Source of the DNA: Streptomyces sp. NBC_00620
Lineage (GTDB): Bacteria > Actinomycetota > Actinomycetes > Streptomycetales > Streptomycetaceae
Reading direction: 5' to 3'
Assembly (NCBI RefSeq): GCF_026341825.1
Contig: NZ_JAPENY010000002.1
Coordinates: 806,001-870,000, forward strand
DNA length: 64,000 nucleotides
Shown piece after piece: positions 58,615 through 64,000 of the stretch. Numbering within the stretch: position 1 is the stretch's first letter; every line of letters begins with the position of its first letter. A program made the translations under genes and the position numbers. Below the pieces are notes generated by a model that worked only from the letters and a program-made list of their open reading frames with translations, had not been told where the DNA came from and ran no database searches.

Positions 58615-59823
58615 TCACCTAGCCACGTCGTCCCGCAGCAGCTCCCTGACCTCCGCGTCCGTCATCCCCAACTCCCGCAGCACCGCTCCCGTGTGCTCCC
58701 CGAGCCGGGGTACCGCCCCCATGCGCGCCTCCTCCCCACCCGGCAGCGTGATCGGCGGCAGCAGCGCCCGCAACGGCCCCACCGGTGAGCCCACTTCCCG
58801 CCACCGGTCCCTGGCCGCCAGTTGCGGATGGTCCGCGACCTCGTGCACGTCCCTCAGGCGTGCGCACGCGATGCCCGCGCTCTCCAGTGCGGTCACCGCT
58901 TCGTCGGCGCCGAGTGCGCCCAGGGCCTTCGCCACCAGGGCATCGGTGCGCGCCCGGTTGGCGACCCGCGCCGGGTTCGTCGCGTACGCCGGATCGTCGG
59001 CCAACTCCGGCTGACCAAGGACCTGTTGGGCCAATCGCCGCCACTCCCGGTCGTTCTGCACGGACAGCAGCACCCGCCCGCCGTCCGCCGTGGGATAGGC
59101 GTCGTACGGCGCGATGACGGCGTGCGCGAGACCCGTGCGCGCCGGGGGAGTTCCTCCGTGCATCACATGGTGCAGCGGATGCCCCATCCACTCCGCGAGC
59201 GCCTCCAGCATCGACACCTCGACCGGGCCCCCGCGCCCTGTCGTACCGCGCCGCACGAGCGCCGCGAGCACCCCGGAGAGTGCGTACATGGCCGCCGCGA
59301 TGTCGGCCGCCGGAATCCCCGCCTTCACCGGCTGCTCCGGCGTCCCCGTCACCGACACGAGCCCCGCCTCGCACTGCACGAGCATGTCGTACGCGCGTTT
59401 GCCGGCGTACGGCCCCGACGCCCCGTACCCCGAGATGTCCACGGCGACCAGCCGCGGATGCGCGGCGCACAGCGCGGCCGCGTCCAGGCCGAGCCGCGCC
59501 GCCGCACCCTGCGCGAGGTTCTGCACGAAGACATCCGCGTCCGCGACGAGACGGTGTACGACATCGAGGCCGCGCGGGTCCTTGAGGTCGAGGGCGATGG
59601 ACTCCTTGCCCCTGTTGCACCACACGAAGTGCGAGGCGAGACCGGCCGCCGCGGTGTCGTAGCCCCGGGCGAAGTCCCCGCCGTCGAGCCGCTCGACCTT
59701 GATCACGCGGGCGCCGAGGTCGGCGAGCTGACGGGTCGCGAAGGGCGCCGAGACGGCCTGTTCGACGGCGACGACGGTGATGCCCTCAAGGGGGAGGGGG
59801 AGTGGCTGCATGCGGGGGATCAT
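58615..59823 (-). CDS. class III CoA-transferase (CaiB/BaiF family)
   Basis: A 402-residue family III CoA-transferase. N-terminal 'LPLEGITVVAVEQAVSAPFATRQLADLGARVIKVE', the CoA-site 'CNRGKESIALDLKDPRG', and the catalytic Asp146 in 'YAGKRAYDMLVQ'. The C-terminal half includes 'VRDLHEVADHPQLAARDRW'-type sequence (here 'LRDVHEVADHPQLAARDRW'). It transfers CoA between carboxylic acids; the substrate is unknown. ATG 59823 is next to GGGAGA; the ATG five codons later is also possible. Confidence 0.9.
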   Translation of the reverse strand: MIPRMQPLPLPLEGITVVAVEQAVSAPFATRQLADLGARVIKVERLDGGDFARGYDTAAAGLASHFVWCNRGKESIALDLKDPRGLDVVHRLVADADVFVQNLAQGAAARLGLDAAALCAAHPRLVAVDISGYGASGPYAGKRAYDMLVQCEAGLVSVTGTPEQPVKAGIPAADIAAAMYALSGVLAALVRRGTTGRGGPVEVSMLEALAEWMGHPLHHVMHGGTPPARTGLAHAVIAPYDAYPTADGGRVLLSVQNDREWRRLAQQVLGQPELADDPAYATNPARVANRARTDALVAKALGALGADEAVTALESAGIACARLRDVHEVADHPQLAARDRWREVGSPVGPLRALLPPITLPGGEEARMGAVPRLGEHTGAVLRELGMTDAEVRELLRDDVAR

Positions 59824-59917
59824 GTCTCCCGCGTCACACCTTTGTCATCCGCGGATGTTGACGGGCCAAGGTGCCGGGTCCGGTTCGCCGACAGGGCGCG
59901 GGTGTTCCTCCCGCGGC

Positions 59918-60700
59918 TCACCGACCGTCGTGTGCGTACCGGCGGACGGCGAGCGGCAGGAACACCGCGATGAGCAGCGCGCACCAGGCGAGCGACCCGG
60001 CGAGGGGATGTGTCACCGGCCAGGCGCCGTCCACCGGTACCGGCGCGTTCCCGAACAGGTCCCGCATCGCGGTGGTCACCGCGCTGATCGGGTTCCACTC
60101 GGCGATCGTCCGCAGCCAGGCCGGCAGGTTGTCCGTGGGGATGTACGCGTTCGACAGCAGCGGCAGCATGAAGGTCGCGGCACCGAGCTGTCCGGCAGCC
60201 TCCTCGCTCCGCGAGGCGAGCCCCAGCAGGATGCCGACCCAGGTCATCGCGAACCGGAACAGCAGCAACAGCCCTACGGCGCCCACCGCTTCGAGTGCCG
60301 ACCCGTCGATCCGCCAGCCCACCGCGAGCCCGACCAGCATCAGCGGCACCATGCCGACGGTCGTGACGACGAGGTCGGCGGCGGCCTGCCCGAGCGGTAC
60401 GGCGGCCCGGCTCATCGGCAGTGTGCGGAAGCGGTCCATGACGCCCCGGTGCGAGTCCTGGGCGGCCTGGAACATCCCGGTCATGATCCCGTTGGCGGCG
60501 GTCGCCACCAGCAGCCCCGGCACCAGGAAGGCGCGGTACTCCTGCCCGGGGTGCGCGAGCGCGCTGCCGAAGACATAGCCGAAGAACAGCAGCATGTTGA
60601 TCGGCATGGCCTGGGTGAGGATGAGCAGCCCCGGGCTGTGCCGCATCCGCCGCAGGTTCCGGCCCAGCATCGCGGTGCCGTCGTACGCCAACGCACTCAT
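59918..60700 (-). CDS. ABC-2 type transporter permease (DrrB-like)
   Basis: A 260-residue integral membrane permease of the ABC-2 class with six spans. 'RNLRRMRHSPGLLILTQAMPINMLLFFGYVFG' is the N-terminal elbow region, and 'PMSRAAVPLGQAAADLVVTTVGMVPLMLVGLAVGW' a typical drug-exporter segment. It overlaps the ATPase gene by four bases. With the ATPase it forms a probable DrrAB-like exporter of a hydrophobic compound or lipid. Confidence 0.9.
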   Translation of the reverse strand: MSALAYDGTAMLGRNLRRMRHSPGLLILTQAMPINMLLFFGYVFGSALAHPGQEYRAFLVPGLLVATAANGIMTGMFQAAQDSHRGVMDRFRTLPMSRAAVPLGQAAADLVVTTVGMVPLMLVGLAVGWRIDGSALEAVGAVGLLLLFRFAMTWVGILLGLASRSEEAAGQLGAATFMLPLLSNAYIPTDNLPAWLRTIAEWNPISAVTTAMRDLFGNAPVPVDGAWPVTHPLAGSLAWCALLIAVFLPLAVRRYAHDGR

Positions 60701-61701
60701 GTCACAAGCTCCTTGTGGTCGGTCGGGCCGGCGGGCAGACCGGCTGGCGGGCCCGGGGTCGAGCCCGGGGTCAGGCTTCCGGTGAGGCGCAGGAACACGT
60801 CGTCGAGCGTCGGCGGACGAAGGCTCGCGTCGAGCAACGGCACACCTGCGGCGTCGAGTTCGCGTACGAGACGCGGAAGCGTCAGGGTCGTGTCGGTGGT
60901 GACGGCGCCGACCGCGCGCCGCTCCTGGTCGAACGAGGGTGTGTTGCCGGTCAGTTGGTCCAGGACGGCCGCCGCTCCGGACATCGCCTCCGCGTGGGCG
61001 ACGACCACCTCCGCGTAACTGCCGATGAGCGCCTTGAGTTCGGCGGGCGAGCCCGTGTGGGCGACCCTGCCCCGGTCCACGAGCGCGATGTCGTCGGCCA
61101 GTTGATCGGCCTCCTCCAGATACTGCGTGGTCAGCAGTACGGTCGTGCCCTCGCTCTTGAGCGCGTGCACGGCCTCCCAGATCTGGTTGCGGCTCGCGGG
61201 ATCGAGCCCGGCGGTGGGCTCGTCGAGGAAGAGCACCTCGGGGCGCCGGATCAGGCTCGCCGCCAGGTCCAGGCGGCGCCGCATACCGCCGGAGTAGGTG
61301 GACGCGGGCCGGTCGGCGGCCTCGGCAAGCCCGAAGCGGTCGAGGAGTTCGGCCGCCCGCGCCGCCGTACCCCGCACCCGGTGCAGCCGCGCGAACAGCC
61401 GCAGGTTCTCGCGCCCGGTGAGGTCGCCGTCCACCGAGGCGTACTGCCCGGTGACCCCGATCGAGCGACGTACGGCCCCCGGCTCCCGTACGAGATCGTG
61501 CCCGGCGACACGCGCGGACCCCGCGTCCGGTCGCAGCAGTGTGGTGAGCAGCCGTACGGCAGTGGTCTTGCCCGCGCCGTTCGGCCCGAGAACCCCGCAG
61601 ACCGTGCCCTCGGTGACCGCGAGATCCAGCCCCCGGACGGCATGGACCTCCCCGAAACGCTTCTCCAGACCTTCACTAAGTACAGCGTACGTAGTTGTCA
61701 T
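60697..61701 (-). CDS. ABC exporter ATP-binding protein (DrrA-like)
   Basis: A 334-residue ATPase from ATG 61701. Walker A GPNGAGKTT, Q-loop 'VTGQYASVDGDLTGRENL', signature YSGGMRRRL, Walker B VLFLDEPTAGLD, then the DrrA-type C-terminal domain ('VTTDTTLTLPRLVRELDAAGVPL'). The Ala/Pro-rich tail is unusual only in length. The start lies in the operator region shared with the divergent TetR gene; no ribosome site is obvious, so the mRNA may be leaderless. Confidence 0.93.
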   Translation of the reverse strand: MTTTYAVLSEGLEKRFGEVHAVRGLDLAVTEGTVCGVLGPNGAGKTTAVRLLTTLLRPDAGSARVAGHDLVREPGAVRRSIGVTGQYASVDGDLTGRENLRLFARLHRVRGTAARAAELLDRFGLAEAADRPASTYSGGMRRRLDLAASLIRRPEVLFLDEPTAGLDPASRNQIWEAVHALKSEGTTVLLTTQYLEEADQLADDIALVDRGRVAHTGSPAELKALIGSYAEVVVAHAEAMSGAAAVLDQLTGNTPSFDQERRAVGAVTTDTTLTLPRLVRELDAAGVPLLDASLRPPTLDDVFLRLTGSLTPGSTPGPPAGLPAGPTDHKELVT

Positions 61702-61736
61702 GGGTGGACCATAGCGCACTACGTACGGTGTACGTA
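61687..61736. promoter_or_regulatory. candidate TetR operator region
   Basis: Three GTACGTA half-sites, in both orientations, occur in 50 bp: GTACGTA at 61687-61693, TACGTAC at 61720-61726 and GTACGTA at 61730-61736. The last two form a dyad with a 3-base centre (TACGTAC-GGT-GTACGTA). They lie between the ATPase and TetR starts and would cover both promoters. Confidence 0.65.
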
Positions 61737-61765
61737 ACTAGGATGGGTTCCGAGGTGATCGACCG

Positions 61766-62488
61766 ATGCCAGGGCGCAGTGCCGTACCCGAAGTGATCTG
61801 GGCTCGTCCCGAGCGTGCGGGCCGTGGTCCGCGGCCCGCCTTCAGCCGTGCGGACATCGCGGCCGCCGCGGTGCGGATCGCGGACGCGGAGGGGCTAGAC
61901 GGGGTCTCGATGCGGCACGTCGCGGCCGAACTCGGCTGCGGCACGATGTCGCTCTACAACTATGTCCCGCGCAAGGAGGACCTGCACGAGCTGATGGTCG
62001 ACGCCATCAGCGGCGAGCACGACATCTGGGAGCCCTCGGGCGACTGGCGCGCCGATATGCTCCGCGTCGCCCACCAGACCCGCGCCCTCATGCACCGCCA
62101 CCCCTGGCTGCCGCGCCTGATGTCCCCGGTCTACGGCTTCAGCCCCAACGCGCTGCGCTATCTCGAGCACTGTCTGACCTGCCTCGACCCTCTCGACGCG
62201 CCCTACGGCACCAAGTTCGAGCTGATCGCGATGCTCAACGGGGTCGTGACGACGTACGTCGGGAACGAGCTGGCCACCGCCGAGCGGACCCGCTCCCTGC
62301 CCTGGTCCGAGGAGCAGGAGAACGCGGTCCGGATCGGCTATCTGGGCGGGCGGATCGCCACCGGTGAGTATCCGCGGATGGCCGCGGCGTTCATGGAGGA
62401 CGCGGGGCCGATCGACCTGGAGGCGGTGTTCGAGCGGGCGCTGGGGCGGGTCCTCGATGCGTTTGCGCTCCGCTTGGAGGACGGTTAG
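61766..62488 (+). CDS. TetR-family repressor (TetR_C type)
   Basis: A 240-residue repressor. HTH: 'FSRADIAAAAVRIADAEGLDGVSMRHVAAELGCGTMSLYNYVPRKEDL' (recognition helix GTMSLYNYV). The C-terminal ligand domain has the tetracycline-repressor-like fold ('FELIAMLNGVVTTYVGNELA'). It is divergent from the DrrAB-like genes with operator-like repeats between them, the standard layout for a drug-responsive exporter. Confidence 0.92.
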   Translation: MPGRSAVPEVIWARPERAGRGPRPAFSRADIAAAAVRIADAEGLDGVSMRHVAAELGCGTMSLYNYVPRKEDLHELMVDAISGEHDIWEPSGDWRADMLRVAHQTRALMHRHPWLPRLMSPVYGFSPNALRYLEHCLTCLDPLDAPYGTKFELIAMLNGVVTTYVGNELATAERTRSLPWSEEQENAVRIGYLGGRIATGEYPRMAAAFMEDAGPIDLEAVFERALGRVLDAFALRLEDG

Positions 62489-62504
62489 AAGCCGGTCGTC
62501 TGTC

Positions 62505-62561
62505 GACTGCGGGTCGTCCGTGGCTGGGCGCGCAGTTCCCCGCGCCCCTGACGGGGCACTG
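62505..62561. repeat. Streptomyces intergenic repeat element, short form
   Basis: Sequence with 'TGCGGGTCGTCCGTGGCTGG', then 'GCGCGCAGTTCCCCGCGCCC' and 'CTGACGGGGC'. This is the short form of the repeat also found inside the flippase fusion gene. The CCCCGCGCCCCTGACGGGGC part can form a hairpin after the TetR gene. Confidence 0.65.
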
Positions 62562-62578
62562 CACCTCAGGCGCGATCA

Positions 62579-63766
62579 TCAGATCAGGGCGAACTGGCCT
62601 TCCGGGCCTTCCTCGTGGTGGTCCAGTACCGACGCGGGTCGGCGTGCCCCGTCCGGCACCGGGAGTACGCCCGCCTTGCGCAGCTCGGTTCCGGTGATCG
62701 GCTCGGACACGCTCAACTCGGCCCGCTGCGGCCGCAGTTCCGCGAGCAGTGCCAGTACCGTGACGATTTCGAGCAGTTCGGACGTCCAGGTCTGTGGCCA
62801 GGTGGCGGGGCGGATCGCCTCCAGGGTGCCCGGCTCGGGCGGCTCCGTCCGGGCCGCGAACCACTGCTCCAGTACGCGCACCCCGCCCACCTCGAAGTCC
62901 CAGGCCTCCGGCGGAACGGGGGAGATCCGGCCCTCGTCGAGATGGAGGGCCTCCTCGTCGCGGTCGTAGTGCACGTCGACCGGGACGGCCGGAAGTGGGG
63001 AGCGGACGTACGGGCGACGGCCCCCGGGGAGCTTCGGACGCTCCCCGTCACGGCGCATCAGCCACAGCATCCGGCGCCCCAACTCGACGCCGTGCGCCCA
63101 GAGTTCGAGGTCGGCGGTGAGGGGGACGGCGGGTCCGGCGCGGCCCGCCCGCGCGGTCGCCACCGTCCAGGCGAGGACATCGACGGGCTCGGGGGAGTGG
63201 CCGAGGCGGGTGCGGAGGTGGTCCAACAGGCCCGGCGCCAGGTTCGGTTCGAGTCCGCCCGGGCGACGGTAGAGGGGCCGGACGCGGCCTCCGCGACCGG
63301 CGCTCAGCGGCAGCACGGAGGAGATCAGCAACACCGGACCCGCCGACTCCGGCACCACCGTCTGCTCGACCACGAACAACTGCCGCTCATCGGCAACCCG
63401 CCACAACTCCGGACGCGCCGCGTCGATCAGCCGGTGGTCCGGAATCAGCCACTGCTCGTCGAAAGGAGAGTGCAGCACACGCACCGGCTCCGCACAGGGC
63501 CCCGACTCACGCGCCAGCCGGCCCGTCCCGCTCGCCTGCCCCGGCAACTGCGCCACCGCCGAATGCGGCGTACGCGAGCGGGTGACGCCGAACAGCGCCT
63601 CGCGCTCCGGCCCTTCGGCCTTCATGAGCGCGTCCCACCGCGCCCTCAGGGACGCGGCGTCGGGAGCCGTCGGCCACCCCCGGCCCAGCCTCGGCGGAGC
63701 GGCCGACCACGGCATGAGGTCCGCGAGGAGCGGAGCGTCGTCGTCGTCGTGCGTCACGCTCGGCAT
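62579..63766 (-). CDS. orphan Type ISP restriction-modification C-terminal-domain protein
   Basis: A 395-residue protein. From residue ~90 it matches the C-terminal specificity-type domain of Type ISP enzymes: 'VRVLHSPFDEQWLIPDHRLID', 'ELWRVADERQLFVVEQ', 'LPLSAGRGGRVRPLYRRPGG', 'TADLELWAHGVELGRRMLWL' and 'PEAWDFEVGGVRVLEQWFAAR'. The nuclease, helicase and methyltransferase domains that precede it in full enzymes (~1600 residues) are absent, and no MTase motifs are visible nearby. It is probably not a working restriction enzyme; its function is unknown. Confidence 0.75.
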   Translation of the reverse strand: MPSVTHDDDDAPLLADLMPWSAAPPRLGRGWPTAPDAASLRARWDALMKAEGPEREALFGVTRSRTPHSAVAQLPGQASGTGRLARESGPCAEPVRVLHSPFDEQWLIPDHRLIDAARPELWRVADERQLFVVEQTVVPESAGPVLLISSVLPLSAGRGGRVRPLYRRPGGLEPNLAPGLLDHLRTRLGHSPEPVDVLAWTVATARAGRAGPAVPLTADLELWAHGVELGRRMLWLMRRDGERPKLPGGRRPYVRSPLPAVPVDVHYDRDEEALHLDEGRISPVPPEAWDFEVGGVRVLEQWFAARTEPPEPGTLEAIRPATWPQTWTSELLEIVTVLALLAELRPQRAELSVSEPITGTELRKAGVLPVPDGARRPASVLDHHEEGPEGQFALI

Positions 63767-63790
63767 CGTACGACGTGGTCGATGACGTGG

Positions 63791-64000
63791 TCAGTGGGCG
63801 TCGAGGGTGACCGTGAACGAGAAGCGGTCGCCGCGGTAGAGGATGCGGGCCACGTCCAGGGCGCGGCCGTCCTCGCCGTGGGTGACACCCGTGTAGTGCA
63901 GGATCGGGCTGAGCAGCGGGACTTGGAGCAGCCGTGCCGTCTCCGGGTCCGCGAGCCGGGCCTCCACCGTGTCGGTGATCCGGCTGATGCGGACGCCCAC
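63791..64000 (-). CDS. GntR-family regulator, C-terminal UTRA part
   Basis: The 3' end of a gene that continues beyond the right edge. The last ~69 residues are a UTRA ligand-binding end: 'LLQVPLLSPILHYTGVTHGEDGRALDVARILYRGDRFSFTVTL', quoted in parts as PILHYTGVTHGEDGRALDV and ILYRGDRFSFTV. UTRA-type (HutC) GntR regulators respond to small metabolites. The ATG that opens the shown frame is probably internal or the edge of the window. Confidence 0.82.
   Translation of the reverse strand: MGVRISRITDTVEARLADPETARLLQVPLLSPILHYTGVTHGEDGRALDVARILYRGDRFSFTVTLDAH

Overview
This is a 64 kb piece of high-GC actinobacterial chromosome, almost certainly from a Streptomyces. The evidence is very high third-position GC, frequent GTG/TTG starts, 4-base ATGA overlaps inside operons, many secreted hydrolases, a SepF paralogue, a subtilisin, two streptogrisin-type proteases and the short intergenic repeats common in Streptomyces. 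From memory, the gene order (SepF-like, DUF5685, Y-polymerase/dnaE2, secreted lipase, AA10 protein, SGNH lipase, Ser/Thr kinase, ECF sigma) resembles the S. coelicolor SCO1750-SCO1720 interval. No tRNA, rRNA, CRISPR array or intact insertion sequence was seen.

Layout. 1-2.3 kb: tail of an acyl-CoA dehydrogenase, a SepF-like division protein, and a DUF5685 protein with a very Cys-rich tail. 2.3-12.5 kb: a metabolic island with two polar amino-acid binding proteins, two permeases, one ATPase, an FAD/NAD(P)-binding protein, two luciferase-like flavin monooxygenases and a DUF1684 protein. A 23-codon leader peptide of the actinobacterial sulfur type lies ahead of the first binding protein, so I read the island as uptake and oxidative cleavage of a sulfur-containing amino acid. 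12.9-16.3 kb: two secreted S1 proteases flanking an SPFH protein.

16.4-29 kb: a shortened Y-family (ImuB-like) polymerase and the error-prone polymerase DnaE2, both on the minus strand, separated by a 6.8 kb accessory block. That block holds a large AAA/LuxR regulator, an MDR reductase, YCII, SnoaL-like, tautomerase and alpha/beta-hydrolase genes, and gene remnants. A NADAR-domain gene diverges from dnaE2. 29-36.8 kb: cupin and MarR around a long operator, a secreted lipase, a sortase-anchored AA10 protein, acetyltransferases, a methyltransferase, DUF402, GntR and an AAA protein.

37-46.8 kb: an extracellular polysaccharide locus with a GH39-like hydrolase facing a six-gene operon (membrane protein, FemAB/GNAT-like, two GT2, polysaccharide deacetylase, and a flippase fused to a membrane glycosyltransferase). 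The fusion linker is encoded by a Streptomyces intergenic repeat. 47-58 kb: subtilisin, SGNH lipase, Ser/Thr kinase, a His-rich NicO-type transporter with TPR and DUF4331 partners, and a divergent ECF sigma/anti-sigma pair. 58-64 kb: class III CoA-transferase, an ABC-2 exporter with a divergent TetR, an orphan Type ISP C-terminal-domain protein, and the 3' end of a GntR/UTRA regulator.
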